Assembly (NCBI GenBank): GCA_001189095.1
Contig: LFCK01000003.1
Location: forward strand, 1 to 53,018
Reading direction: 5' to 3'
DNA: 53,018 nt
DNA from: Parcubacteria bacterium C7867-001
GTDB taxonomy: Bacteria > Patescibacteria > Paceibacteria > UBA9973 > UBA2103
A program made the translations under genes and the position numbers. Positions 33,290 through 42,106 of the stretch are shown here, one piece after another. Under the pieces are notes generated by a model. The model ran no database searches and was not told the DNA's origin. It was given only the letters and a program-made list of their open reading frames with translations. Within the stretch, counting starts at the first letter, position 1. Each line of letters begins with the position of its first letter.

Positions 33290-34411
33290 TTAAGAAAGTT
33301 CAGCGGCAACTTCTTTCATCTGAGCAACGACGTATGCCTGCTCTTCTTCTGAAATGTCAGTCCCGCTTGGAATATAGAACCCGTCGCGACCCGCAGCACT
33401 TGCAACCGGACAGTCCTCTGGCTTCGTGAGTCCGCGCTCAATGAATATCTTCTGATCGTTAAACGGAATGAACGCTTCACGCGTCTCGACCCCCCGCTCC
33501 TTGAGTCGTCGCATGAGTTCTGCTCGCTTCCCCGACAATGAACCTGTAAGCACGATATGGAACATCCAGTACATATTCTTCGCATATGGTTTCTCGATCG
33601 GAAGCCTAAAGCCGGAAACACCCTTTAAATGTTCAAGGTAGTACGCTCCCATCGCACGCTTCCGTGCGAGCGTGTCATCAATATGATCCATCTGACCAAC
33701 GCCGACCGCAGCCTGCAGATTCGTCATACGGTAGTTATAGCCAATGTCCTGATGCATGAATTTATTTTCCTTTCCGAAGGCAAGCTCTTTCAAAAGTCGA
33801 ACGCGCGCGGCAAGTTCTGGATCGCTGGTCGTCACCATACCCCCCTCCCCAGTGGTCACTATTTTGTTCGCATAAAAACTGAAGCAGCCAATGTCACCGA
33901 GTGACCCGACCCGCTTTCCGTTATATTCCGCACCGTGCGCCTCCGCAGCGTCCTCGATAACGGCGAGTCCGTGCTTCTTCGCAATCGCAAGAATCGGATC
34001 CATATCGACCGGATGACCGTAAATGTGTACGACAATGATCGCCTTGGTCTTCGGGGTTATCTTCGCTTCAAGAAGCGCCGGGTCGATATTGAGTGTGTCT
34101 GACTCTGAGTCAACTGGAATAGGTGTAGCGCCTTGATACAGCACGGCGAAGAACGTTGCCATGTTCGTGAACGACTGCACGAGCACTTCATCTCCCGGCC
34201 CGATCTTGAGCGCAGCCACAGCAAGATGGAGTGCCGACGTGCCGCTCGATACGGTGACCGCCTCCTTCGTGCCACAAAACTCAGCGAAGCGTCGCTCAAA
34301 CTCGGGCAAGTATTTACCGAAAAACCCCGATATCTCAGTAGTATCGATGGCATCACGCACGTATTTCTTTTCAGTTTCCCCGAAAAGCGGCTTGCCGACG
34401 GGAACGTGCAT
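33290..34411 (-). CDS. DegT-family sugar aminotransferase, perosamine-synthase-like
   Basis: 373 residues. The PLP lysine is present in SFYANKIVTTGEGGMV. VVHIYGHPVDMDPILAIAKK, VIEDAAEAHGAEYNGK and IGYNYRMTNLQAAVG resemble GDP-perosamine synthase. It would transfer an amino group from glutamate to C4 of GDP-4-keto-6-deoxymannose made by Gmd. This contrasts with the His-type relative at 22199-23419. Related 4-amino-sugar aminotransferases cannot be excluded. Tightly packed with the cupin gene (2 nt) and the GT4 gene. Confidence 0.85.
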   Translation of the reverse strand: MHVPVGKPLFGETEKKYVRDAIDTTEISGFFGKYLPEFERRFAEFCGTKEAVTVSSGTSALHLAVAALKIGPGDEVLVQSFTNMATFFAVLYQGATPIPVDSESDTLNIDPALLEAKITPKTKAIIVVHIYGHPVDMDPILAIAKKHGLAVIEDAAEAHGAEYNGKRVGSLGDIGCFSFYANKIVTTGEGGMVTTSDPELAARVRLLKELAFGKENKFMHQDIGYNYRMTNLQAAVGVGQMDHIDDTLARKRAMGAYYLEHLKGVSGFRLPIEKPYAKNMYWMFHIVLTGSLSGKRAELMRRLKERGVETREAFIPFNDQKIFIERGLTKPEDCPVASAAGRDGFYIPSGTDISEEEQAYVVAQMKEVAAELS

Positions 34412-34413
34412 AG

Positions 34414-34800
34414 CTAGCGGACGAGCTTCTGCTCATCGGTAAGACGAACAACGTCGTTTTCGTAGTCTTCTCCTGCGCGCGGACCCTCAGCGAAAGCAAG
34501 CGTTACGGAGTCCTCGAGGGCCCTGAGTGCATGGTGCTCACCAATTGGATGACGAACGAGATCGCCGGGACCAACTACTTCCATATGTATCTCACCGTCG
34601 AATCCGTCTCGCGAATAATTCTCCAGTCTTCCTGAAATGACATAGTCCCACTGCACCGTGTGCTCATGGTAATGATTTGCGCGTATAGCACCCTTCGTAT
34701 AGGTAATGAAGGTTACTGCATCGATTTTCTCTTTGGTAACGAGATCGCGAATCTCCCCGCGATCATCTTCAAAATTCGGTTTGGTGTGGGTAATTTCCAT
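34414..34800 (-). CDS. cupin-domain protein
   Basis: 128 residues from ATG 34800, 7 nt after the methyltransferase stop. Single beta-barrel cupin with paired His residues (RANHYHEHTVQWDYVISG, and HPIGEHHALRALED), suggesting a metal or sugar-nucleotide site. Cupins of this size in glycan clusters are often sugar isomerases or epimerases; the substrate is not known. It probably acts with the C-methyltransferase and aminotransferase on either side. Confidence 0.8.
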   Translation of the reverse strand: MEITHTKPNFEDDRGEIRDLVTKEKIDAVTFITYTKGAIRANHYHEHTVQWDYVISGRLENYSRDGFDGEIHMEVVGPGDLVRHPIGEHHALRALEDSVTLAFAEGPRAGEDYENDVVRLTDEQKLVR

Positions 34801-34807
34801 AGATGTG

Positions 34808-36082
34808 TTAGACGATTTTCGGGACGGGGACCGGAATAATATACTTGCCGCCCTTTTCTTGGAACGCACGCGTGTTTTTTATGATTTCAGGAGCAAAATT
34901 CCACGCAAGAAGAAGTGCGTAATCCGCACCCTCGTTCACGAGCGCGTCGTCTGGAAGAATCGGGATATAGCCGCCGGGGGAAAATCGTCCGATCTTGAGC
35001 GTTGAACGCTCCGTGAGAAAGGCGAGTTCGCGCGTCGTAAGACCGCAATAATTGAGAAGAGTCATTCCCTTTGCAGGAGCTGACACGCCGACGATTTTCT
35101 TCCCCTCTTTTCGTAAACCTTCGATGAGCGTAATAAGTTGCTCACGATTATCGGCCACGCGCTTTGCGAAAACCGTAAGACCTTCGAGATCATGAAGTTT
35201 ACGTTCTTCCTCTCGTTGCAGCATTTCGGTAACACTCGCATCAATCGCATGATTTCCTTGGCGGCCGATATATACACGGAACGAACCGCCGTGAATGTCT
35301 GACTCTTCCACTGCAAATACCTCGAATCCGAACCGGAGAACAAACTTCGCAACCGGCGCGAGGGAAAGATAGGAGAGGTGCTCGTGATAAATCGTGTCGT
35401 ACTCAAGATGGTCGACGAGATTCTGGAAATAAGGCGATTCGAAAATAAATACACCTTCGGGACCGAGTAACCGCGCATTGCACTCCATGACGTGCTCGAG
35501 ATCATCGATATGTGCAAACACATTCGTGCCGACAATGACGGACGCGTGATCGTGGGCATCGGCGACCTTTTCCGCAACGGCCATGCAGTAGAAATCGCAG
35601 TAGGTCGTTACACCGGCGGCATTCGCCTTGTCGACGATATTCTGCGCCGGATCAATTCCGACGACACGCATATCCTCGGCTCGAAACGATTCGAGAAGGG
35701 TGCCTACGTTGCTGCCAATATCCACCACGAGACTGTTTTTGGGGAGCGCGAGGCGACGCACTACCTTCTGAGCAAATTCATCCCAGTGAATTTTCCCTGT
35801 CTTCGTGGTGGATGATTCATAGGGATAGTCATGCTGATACAAGACGCGCGGGTCGACAATGTGATTCAGTTGCGATAGACCACAGCTCTGACACAAGACT
35901 ACTTGAAGTGGGTACGAGACTTCTGGGAGAACCAGTTCTTCTTTCGTTCGAAACTGGTCGGCTGGCGGCGTGTGTCCTAAGTCCAAATAGAGCGCCAAAT
36001 CCTCTGATTTGCACATGCGGCATTTAGTGAGGGGCCGCGAGAGCGGCTCGATGGCTTCCCGCTGGACATCTTGATCGTTCAT
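34808..36082 (-). CDS. sugar C-methyltransferase (TylCIII/NovU-like)
   Basis: 424 residues. The N-terminal zinc region has CRMCKSEDLALYLDLGHTPP and VVLCQSCGLSQLNH. The central SAM domain has LVVDIGSNVGTLLESF and VVGIDPAQNIVDKANAAG. The C-terminal domain has VGVSAPAKGMTLLNYCG, the third domain characteristic of the family. These enzymes C-methylate a keto nucleotide sugar, usually at C3 of a dTDP-4-keto-deoxy sugar, which would fit RmlB/RmlC in the locus. A -10-like TATACT lies about 20 nt before the ATG. Confidence 0.9.
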   Translation of the reverse strand: MNDQDVQREAIEPLSRPLTKCRMCKSEDLALYLDLGHTPPADQFRTKEELVLPEVSYPLQVVLCQSCGLSQLNHIVDPRVLYQHDYPYESSTTKTGKIHWDEFAQKVVRRLALPKNSLVVDIGSNVGTLLESFRAEDMRVVGIDPAQNIVDKANAAGVTTYCDFYCMAVAEKVADAHDHASVIVGTNVFAHIDDLEHVMECNARLLGPEGVFIFESPYFQNLVDHLEYDTIYHEHLSYLSLAPVAKFVLRFGFEVFAVEESDIHGGSFRVYIGRQGNHAIDASVTEMLQREEERKLHDLEGLTVFAKRVADNREQLITLIEGLRKEGKKIVGVSAPAKGMTLLNYCGLTTRELAFLTERSTLKIGRFSPGGYIPILPDDALVNEGADYALLLAWNFAPEIIKNTRAFQEKGGKYIIPVPVPKIV

Positions 36083-36132
36083 AGAGGTGGGGTGTTGGGC
36101 CTAGTATAGGAAACGACGAGTTCTTGCACAAG

Positions 36133-37215
36133 CTAGACGTTAGAAGGGCTGGCGAGCAACTCGCGAGCAAGGTACGGGGAAAACGCATCGTAACGCAAGT
36201 ACCGCTCATACGCTTCGCGAGCACGCTGCTGCATCTGGATGAACTCTTGGGGATCAAGTTGGTCGTGAAATGCAGCAAGTATCTCTGGCGCACGAGCAAC
36301 GTCAGTATGATCGATAAAAACGCAGAACGAACGGTAATTGATTATGTCAGCAAGCGGCAATACGCATTCAGTATCGATGAAAACGGGGATACGACCAACG
36401 GAAAGAATTTCATAAAAACGGGTCGCGATATTCGCGTCTCCCCGCACAACAAGGGCATAATCGTTTGCCACCAAATTATCGACGTATTCCGCACGAATTT
36501 TTTCTAAGTTACCCGAGGCAGTCTCACTGTGACCCGAATACGACGAACGAATAATGAAATTGGTCGTAACTACGCTCGACCGCATAAACGCCCGCACTGC
36601 GCGCTCGCGCCAAAAGACTCCCTTTTCCTTTGCGCGATAACGATTATCAAAAAGACCAAGGAATCGAATAGGAAGCTCTTTAATGAGCGAGCGTAGGCGC
36701 TGCTTCAACGAGAGTTCAGCCCACCCGACAAAACCGATGGTCGGGATCTTGTGCTTCTCACGCAAAGCAAGCGTTCCCTTTTGATACACCTCAAGCAAAT
36801 CTTCGCAGGAGACGGGCATGGTGATTTCGTACGGTCGTGGCTCGAAACGATATTGATTGATTCTCATGACCCGCGCGTTCGGAACTTGAACCACGCCCGA
36901 CTGATCACTTGCTGCGTCTATCAAAAGAGGCTTTTTATGCGCCTGCGCGTCTTGAACCATTGCGCGAAGCAGATCGGGACGCTTCTTCTTGAGGCGCCAG
37001 TAGTCGTGCGGGATAAGAACGTAATCGGCAGCATCGATAGCATCAACAAGCTCAAAGTATTTCTTGTCGAACCCATGCATGACGAGAGCATTCATCACGT
37101 AGGGCATAGCCTTCTGTTTATCAGGAGGCCCCCAAAATGGATACAGGAGCGAGCTATAGCTCATGCCGGGAGCCATAAGCTCTTTCTGAACAAATAAACG
37201 CACCTTTTGGTCCAT
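36133..37215 (-). CDS. exostosin-like (GT47) glycosyltransferase
   Basis: 360 residues from ATG 37215 (an upstream in-frame start lies in the terminator). The C-terminal third carries ALVVRGDANIATRFYEILSV and GRIPVFIDTECVLPL, close to the exostosin pattern RFYExLxxGxIPV. The N-terminal part has YVLIPHDYWRLKKKRPDLL. There is no membrane helix, unlike eukaryotic exostosins. TATAGT lies 10 nt before the ATG, so a leaderless message is likely. It begins the next transcript after the radical SAM terminator. Confidence 0.8.
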   Translation of the reverse strand: MDQKVRLFVQKELMAPGMSYSSLLYPFWGPPDKQKAMPYVMNALVMHGFDKKYFELVDAIDAADYVLIPHDYWRLKKKRPDLLRAMVQDAQAHKKPLLIDAASDQSGVVQVPNARVMRINQYRFEPRPYEITMPVSCEDLLEVYQKGTLALREKHKIPTIGFVGWAELSLKQRLRSLIKELPIRFLGLFDNRYRAKEKGVFWRERAVRAFMRSSVVTTNFIIRSSYSGHSETASGNLEKIRAEYVDNLVANDYALVVRGDANIATRFYEILSVGRIPVFIDTECVLPLADIINYRSFCVFIDHTDVARAPEILAAFHDQLDPQEFIQMQQRAREAYERYLRYDAFSPYLARELLASPSNV

Positions 37216-37225
37216 AGTGTATCTA

Positions 37226-37231
37226 ACTATA
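37226..37231 (-). promoter_or_regulatory. -10 box 10 nt before the exostosin-like gene
   Basis: TATAGT on the minus strand, between the upstream terminator and ATG 37215. Confidence 0.55.
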
Positions 37232-37235
37232 CCAA

Positions 37236-37272
37236 GACAAAGAAAGTGCCCCTTCCTGAAAGAAAGGGGCAC
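37236..37272 (-). terminator. terminator after the radical SAM gene
   Basis: GTGCCCCTT...AAGGGGCAC-type stem (arms at 37246-37254 and 37264-37272), with TTTCTTTG after it on the minus strand, 6 nt past the stop at 37278. Confidence 0.8.
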
Positions 37273-37277
37273 GTAGC

Positions 37278-38756
37278 TTAGTGAGAAACTCGAAGGATAC
37301 GGGACGGGAGAACCGTCTGACCCATCGAGTGCTCATAGGTAAGCGCAGCAGCACTCGGATTGAACGGAATCTTGAGCAACGCGCGCAAGTTCCGCTCGAG
37401 CGCATCACGCTCTCGGATGAGAGCTTCGGCCGACAAGAAATCGGTCGAGACGTGCGACACGTACCCGTCATTCGGGTCGCCCTTGTAGTAATCAGCGCTT
37501 TGCGTGTAGTCGATCTCCTCTTGGTAGAGACGATCGCCGTTATCAGCGGTATACACCCACTTTCCAGGCACGTCGCCCGGAAGCGCTTCATCGTAGTAGG
37601 GCGAGCCGGGATAGGGCGTGATGATGGTCACGTCGAAATCCGCCGGCTTCGTCTCCTCGATCCATGCTCGAGTCTCTTCGACCGTCTCCCGAGATTCCCC
37701 GGGATGGCCAATCGACATGAGCGCCTTCACTTTGATGCCGTGTCGATGCGCGATCTCAAGACAACGAGTGTTGTCTTCGCGTGTCGCACGTTTCTTGATC
37801 GTATCGAGAATACGGGGAGACCCCGACTCGAATCCAACCAGGAGCCACCGGAACCCAGCGCGATACATAGCAGCTGCCTGCTCCTCCGTGAAAAGCTCTG
37901 CTTTCACGAAGCCGCGGAGACGCCACTCGGTACCGAGATCGCGTTGTGCGCCATCAATACGCTGCATTAGATCAACCAACTCCTTGTTTACGTTGAGTTC
38001 GTCATCGTAAAACATGAAGCCGGTGTAACCGTAGGTCGTGTAGAGATGAACCATCTCCTCCACAATGTTCTCGCTTGACCGCGTGCGGATATGCCGCAGC
38101 ATCGGTGAGAGTCGGCCCGCACAGAACCCGCAGTTAAACGGGCACCCGAGCTGCGCAATGATCGACGTAGCGTTCATGCCATCGATCGTGTAGTGATAGC
38201 TCCCGACATCAATGAGATGCCGAGCTGGAAACGGAAGGGCGTCGAGCGTACCGCGCTTGAGAAAGAGCGGTGAGTGTCGTCCATCCGCATCGATGATACG
38301 AGGCGCGTCGGGAGCAAGTGCCGCAAAAACAGCCTCTTCCCCATCGCCCGCAACAATCACATCGAAGTAGTGTTCAAGGCCGGAAAGCGCGCGCTTCGCG
38401 CGCGCTAACTGACCGAGCTCTTCTTCGCGGCGCCACGCCGCATGAACCAGCGTCGCATGCGGACCGCCAAGAATAAGGCGCGCCGAAGGAGTTACCCGAC
38501 GAAGCGTCTCGGCAATCCGTGCAGCCGCAGGCATCTGAGGCGTCGTTGCGGTTATGCCGTAGAACGGTGCCTCACTTGCCGCTGCGTGATCCGCAACCGC
38601 ATCGAGGTAGTTTGCAACTCCGGAAAGGTCGAGCATTTCTACCCGCCATCCCGAACGCTCAAGCACCGCCGCCACCTTCAAGATCCCGAGCGAGATGAAT
38701 ACTCGCTCATCGAGAAGGAAGGGCGACGGAGGAATTATCAGGCAGATAGTCTGCAT
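37278..38756 (-). CDS. B12-binding-type radical SAM protein
   Basis: 492 residues. Residues 1-150 form a cobalamin-binding-like Rossmann domain (ILKVAAVLERSGWRVEMLDL, LILGGPHATLVH), although no DxHxxG ligand motif is seen. The radical SAM core has AQLGCPFNCGFCAGR (C-x3-C-x2-C for the 4Fe-4S cluster), YTGFMFYDDELNVNKELV and WLLVGFESGSPRILDTIKKR, with HPGESRETVEETRAWIEETK later. Such enzymes methylate or rearrange lipids, sugars and cofactors. AGGAG lies 9 nt before ATG 38756. Its place inside the glycan locus suggests a surface modification; the substrate is unknown. Confidence 0.9.
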   Translation of the reverse strand: MQTICLIIPPSPFLLDERVFISLGILKVAAVLERSGWRVEMLDLSGVANYLDAVADHAAASEAPFYGITATTPQMPAAARIAETLRRVTPSARLILGGPHATLVHAAWRREEELGQLARAKRALSGLEHYFDVIVAGDGEEAVFAALAPDAPRIIDADGRHSPLFLKRGTLDALPFPARHLIDVGSYHYTIDGMNATSIIAQLGCPFNCGFCAGRLSPMLRHIRTRSSENIVEEMVHLYTTYGYTGFMFYDDELNVNKELVDLMQRIDGAQRDLGTEWRLRGFVKAELFTEEQAAAMYRAGFRWLLVGFESGSPRILDTIKKRATREDNTRCLEIAHRHGIKVKALMSIGHPGESRETVEETRAWIEETKPADFDVTIITPYPGSPYYDEALPGDVPGKWVYTADNGDRLYQEEIDYTQSADYYKGDPNDGYVSHVSTDFLSAEALIRERDALERNLRALLKIPFNPSAAALTYEHSMGQTVLPSRILRVSH

Positions 38757-38874
38757 GAGGTTTCTCCTAGTGGTCTGTCCTATCCGAAACTGGAAAGAAC
38801 CCTGTCCCGCCTAAAGGTACCGGCTATTCCTTATATATGTCAATCTACACGATTATTTTTTACTCAAACACGAC

Positions 38875-39903
38875 TTACGCCTTTAACTCTTCATGAAGTA
38901 GATCCATGAGGAGGGTTAGTCCCTGCGTCGCCGCAAGGGTGCGCACATGCTCTTGATTGCGAGTACGATCGGTGCTCGTAGCGGAGAGGTGCGATGATAA
39001 TCGCTCGGCGAGCGTGTCGACCGTGCCATCAAAATAGAAGGAGTCGCCAGCAAGTAAGCGCCAGTCCTCGTTGTTCGCGAGCACGATGCAGCCCGACGCC
39101 GCAGCTTCAAATATAGTTTTATCGTACATTCCTGAGGGGGAGGTATTCACGAACATCTCGTGAGCAGCGTAGATACGCGGCGTGTCGATGTTTGGCACTC
39201 CAGCACAGAAATGTATTTGATCGGACGTGTACCGCTTTTTGAGAGCCTCATAGAACGACTCATCGCTACCTGCCGGAGAGCCGTAGAGTGAAGCGGAATA
39301 ATCGACACCCCACTCTGAAAGCTTTGCGAGCGCATCGAGTAGGAGCTGAGGGCGTTTCGAGGGCGCCATGCGCGCAAGAAAGAGAATCGAACGCGCCCCA
39401 CGAGCGGTCTGCGGTGAAGTGACGAATCGCGCGAGGTCGACACCGACCGGCATGAGTTTCGTCTTTGTATAGCGGGCGGTATAGGAATCCTTTGACGTGC
39501 AGAATACTTTTGTCGCAAACACTGCAGCGATGTCCGTAAGAAACGAACCGGCGTAGTGATTGCGCCAGAGATATACCGGCTTTTGAAGAAGTTTCCACAT
39601 TGGTCCCGCGACGAGAATGTATTCCTGATTCATATGCACAAATACTCGGTCGTACGTATGACGAAGCTTCCACGCAAGGAGCTTGAAGCGGACCGCGTAC
39701 GCCAGTCCTCCAAGAAGTGGTCTCCCCTTCTCTTTTCCAAGCGAATGCACCCGAACGTTTTCAGGAAGATGATGAACTCCTTCTGTGAGACAGATAACTT
39801 CTATCTGTTCGACGCGAACAGCGAGCTCGTTGAGCCATGTATGGAAAAACCCGAGCACAGGGTCCTTTTCGTCTACGGTTTGTGCTACAACAAGCAACCT
39901 CAT
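38875..39903 (-). CDS. GT4-family glycosyltransferase
   Basis: 342 residues, GT-B fold. ARSILFLARMAPSKRPQLLL opens the donor half, and FVNTSPSGMYDKTIFEAAAS with GCIVLANNEDW forms the nucleotide-sugar site. N-terminal half: VYLWRNHYAGSFLTDIAAVF. It overlaps the upstream GT4 gene by 4 nt (ATGA-type), the last of a run of four GTs. It belongs to the transcript that begins at the fusion gene near 44769. Confidence 0.88.
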   Translation of the reverse strand: MRLLVVAQTVDEKDPVLGFFHTWLNELAVRVEQIEVICLTEGVHHLPENVRVHSLGKEKGRPLLGGLAYAVRFKLLAWKLRHTYDRVFVHMNQEYILVAGPMWKLLQKPVYLWRNHYAGSFLTDIAAVFATKVFCTSKDSYTARYTKTKLMPVGVDLARFVTSPQTARGARSILFLARMAPSKRPQLLLDALAKLSEWGVDYSASLYGSPAGSDESFYEALKKRYTSDQIHFCAGVPNIDTPRIYAAHEMFVNTSPSGMYDKTIFEAAASGCIVLANNEDWRLLAGDSFYFDGTVDTLAERLSSHLSATSTDRTRNQEHVRTLAATQGLTLLMDLLHEELKA

Positions 39904-41030
39904 ACCGTTATGGCTCTTCGGAGATCTTTGGCAATAAGTTCCGGTTGGTTTTCGTACTTCAAAAGATGCTCTTTCACCGCCATTTCCGCAGCACGCACGT
40001 AGAGCTCGCGCGCCTGATGATCGGACAGTAATGCAACGATACCAGCAGCGATATTGACCGGATCGGCGACCGGTACGGAGAAGATTTCTTGATACCCACG
40101 TAGCACCTCGCCGACAATTCCGACATCGGTCGAGATGATGGGAATGCGTGCGAGTGCAGCCTCGATAAGCGTACGGCCATACCCCTCATACGCACTGGCT
40201 TGAATGTACCCCCGCGCACTCTGCATGAGACCGACGGCGTCGCTACGCTCACCAAGAAACACAACTCGTTCCTGTACGCCGAGTTTCGCGGCGTATGCTT
40301 CGAGATTCTTTCGTTCCCTGCCATCACCTACGATGACGAGTCCTATCGCAGGATGCGCGAGCGCAACGCGCGCGATAGCATTAATGAGATCTTCGACCCG
40401 CTTCTCTGGCTCGAGTCGTCCGACGAAGATGAGCGGAAAGGTAAACGGGAGCTGCGGAAGCGCTACCCGCGGCGGGAGCGTATCTGGAACCGCAATAGGA
40501 ATCACAGTCGGTTCGACGATGCGGTCCCCGTATCGCTTCATGAGCGAATCCTTCACTCGACTCGAAACAACACGGATGCCGGATGCTTGGGGGAGCACGC
40601 GATCGGCAAGAGTGATACGCATACGATTCAGGAGTGGAACTGACGCTTTTGGCGAACGAGCGTTCCCTGAACGCAAGAACCACGGAGAAAGAAAATCAGT
40701 ATGAACTTGGACGTGAAGCTTCGCGTTCGTGCCGCGCACCGCTTTCAGAGCCGCGTCGCCGTACTCAAAAGGATCCTGTGCGGACACGACTTCGATACCC
40801 GCACGAGGGATGAGCCGCTTTGCTTCATTAGCGAGAGTCATTGGCGCAAAGAAACGATTTGCACGGACTACATGAACGGTGAGCGGTCCGTCGACAATGT
40901 CTTCGCGCTTGGTGCCGCGCACGAGCACATGAAGTGTGCCGATCGTGCCAGCATAGGAACGCATGCGCGTATACGCGCCACTTCCCTTCGTACCTATCGA
41001 GGTGTCGTTCGAAATGAAGAGCGCATTCAT
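39900..41030 (-). CDS. GT4-family glycosyltransferase
   Basis: 376 residues from ATG 41030, overlapping the upstream stop by 4 nt. Donor-domain motifs FPLIFVGRLEPEKRVEDLIN, LVIVGDGRERKNLEAYAAK, and ARGYIQASAYEGYGRTLIEA (E-x7-E region) with RIPIISTDVGIVGEVL. The N-terminal half has IGTKGSGAYTRMRSYAGTIG. It catalyses one of the sequential cytoplasmic sugar transfers; donor unknown. Confidence 0.92.
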   Translation of the reverse strand: MNALFISNDTSIGTKGSGAYTRMRSYAGTIGTLHVLVRGTKREDIVDGPLTVHVVRANRFFAPMTLANEAKRLIPRAGIEVVSAQDPFEYGDAALKAVRGTNAKLHVQVHTDFLSPWFLRSGNARSPKASVPLLNRMRITLADRVLPQASGIRVVSSRVKDSLMKRYGDRIVEPTVIPIAVPDTLPPRVALPQLPFTFPLIFVGRLEPEKRVEDLINAIARVALAHPAIGLVIVGDGRERKNLEAYAAKLGVQERVVFLGERSDAVGLMQSARGYIQASAYEGYGRTLIEAALARIPIISTDVGIVGEVLRGYQEIFSVPVADPVNIAAGIVALLSDHQARELYVRAAEMAVKEHLLKYENQPELIAKDLRRAITV

Positions 41031-42094
41031 ACGAGTGATTGAAGCAGTGTAACCGTTTCTTGCACGAGGCGCTCCTTCGAAAACGAGGCTGCCTTTTCGC
41101 GTGCTGCACGGGTCATCCGCCCGCGGAGTCCGGCATCCGACCGAATCTTCGTAATCGCAGCCCCCATCGCGTCCGTATCGTCGGGCGTTACCATAAGCCC
41201 CGTCTCGCCGTCCGTAACTATTTCGGGATTGCCGCCAACCGGCGTCGTGATAATAGGTGTACCGAGCGCGCACGCCTCAAGCAGAAGGTGGGAAAGGCCT
41301 TCGTATTTCGTATTAAGGATAAGAGCGTCGGCGTGCTTGAGGTAGGCAAGTGTCTCGCTATGAGGAAGCGCACCAAGAAAACGAATCTTGTCTGAGGAGC
41401 GCCGCGCAAGCTCTTCCTTTTCGGGCCCGTCACCAATAACGACGAGTGAAAGGTTCGGAATACGAGAGACTGCGTCGATAACTCCCGCGACGCCTTTCCA
41501 CGGGACAAGGCGCCCGACGGTTACCACATACGATCCGTGATCCGGAACCGTTCCCGTCGCCACGCTCACGCTGGGCGCGGCATTGTAAACGACGCGTACG
41601 CGCTTCTCCTGAATGCCCCACGCGATAACGATACGTTTCAAGTATTCGCTTGGAACGATAACGACGCGTGCGCGCCGCGCTACGAATCGCTCAAGACCAC
41701 GAAGGAACTTCACTTGCATCGGATATTCGGTGCGGGTAACGAATTCATCGAGGAGGTCGGTTACGCCATAGCGCTGTACACCCTGCTCCCACGCATAGTC
41801 CCCCACCATCTTGAGCACGAACGGCTTACCCGCGAGCTTTGCAGCGCAAAGCGCCGGAAGGCCGGTCGACACCGGATCGAGCGCATATACGAGATTTGCC
41901 CGTCGTGCCGCAGCATACACTCGCAGAGAATAAGCGACGTGCCGAACGAGCTTCGGGAGATGACGGACATCGCTAAACTTAACTGTCGCAACTGAAATCC
42001 CTGAAGGCGGTAGTACTTCTTCAAGAAGCGCCGCATAGGTTGCGGGCCCGCCTGATTCAGGCGGATAGAGCGGCGTCGCAAGCACTACCTTCAT
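41027..42094 (-). CDS. GT4-family glycosyltransferase
   Basis: 355 residues. N-terminal VVLATPLYPPESGGPATYAA is the classical acceptor loop. The donor half has SYVVTVGRLVPWKGVAGVID, LVVIGDGPEKEELARRSSDK and TKYEGLSHLLLEACALGTP (full E-x7-E), then TTPVGGNPEIV. TAGAAT lies 6 nt before ATG 42094 and could give a leaderless internal transcript. Confidence 0.94.
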   Translation of the reverse strand: MKVVLATPLYPPESGGPATYAALLEEVLPPSGISVATVKFSDVRHLPKLVRHVAYSLRVYAAARRANLVYALDPVSTGLPALCAAKLAGKPFVLKMVGDYAWEQGVQRYGVTDLLDEFVTRTEYPMQVKFLRGLERFVARRARVVIVPSEYLKRIVIAWGIQEKRVRVVYNAAPSVSVATGTVPDHGSYVVTVGRLVPWKGVAGVIDAVSRIPNLSLVVIGDGPEKEELARRSSDKIRFLGALPHSETLAYLKHADALILNTKYEGLSHLLLEACALGTPIITTPVGGNPEIVTDGETGLMVTPDDTDAMGAAITKIRSDAGLRGRMTRAAREKAASFSKERLVQETVTLLQSLV

Positions 42095-42100
42095 AGCTCT

Positions 42101-42106
42101 ATTCTA
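42101..42106 (-). promoter_or_regulatory. -10-like box 6 nt before a GT4 gene
   Basis: TAGAAT on the minus strand, directly before ATG 42094 and just after the preceding gene ends at 42104. Confidence 0.4.
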
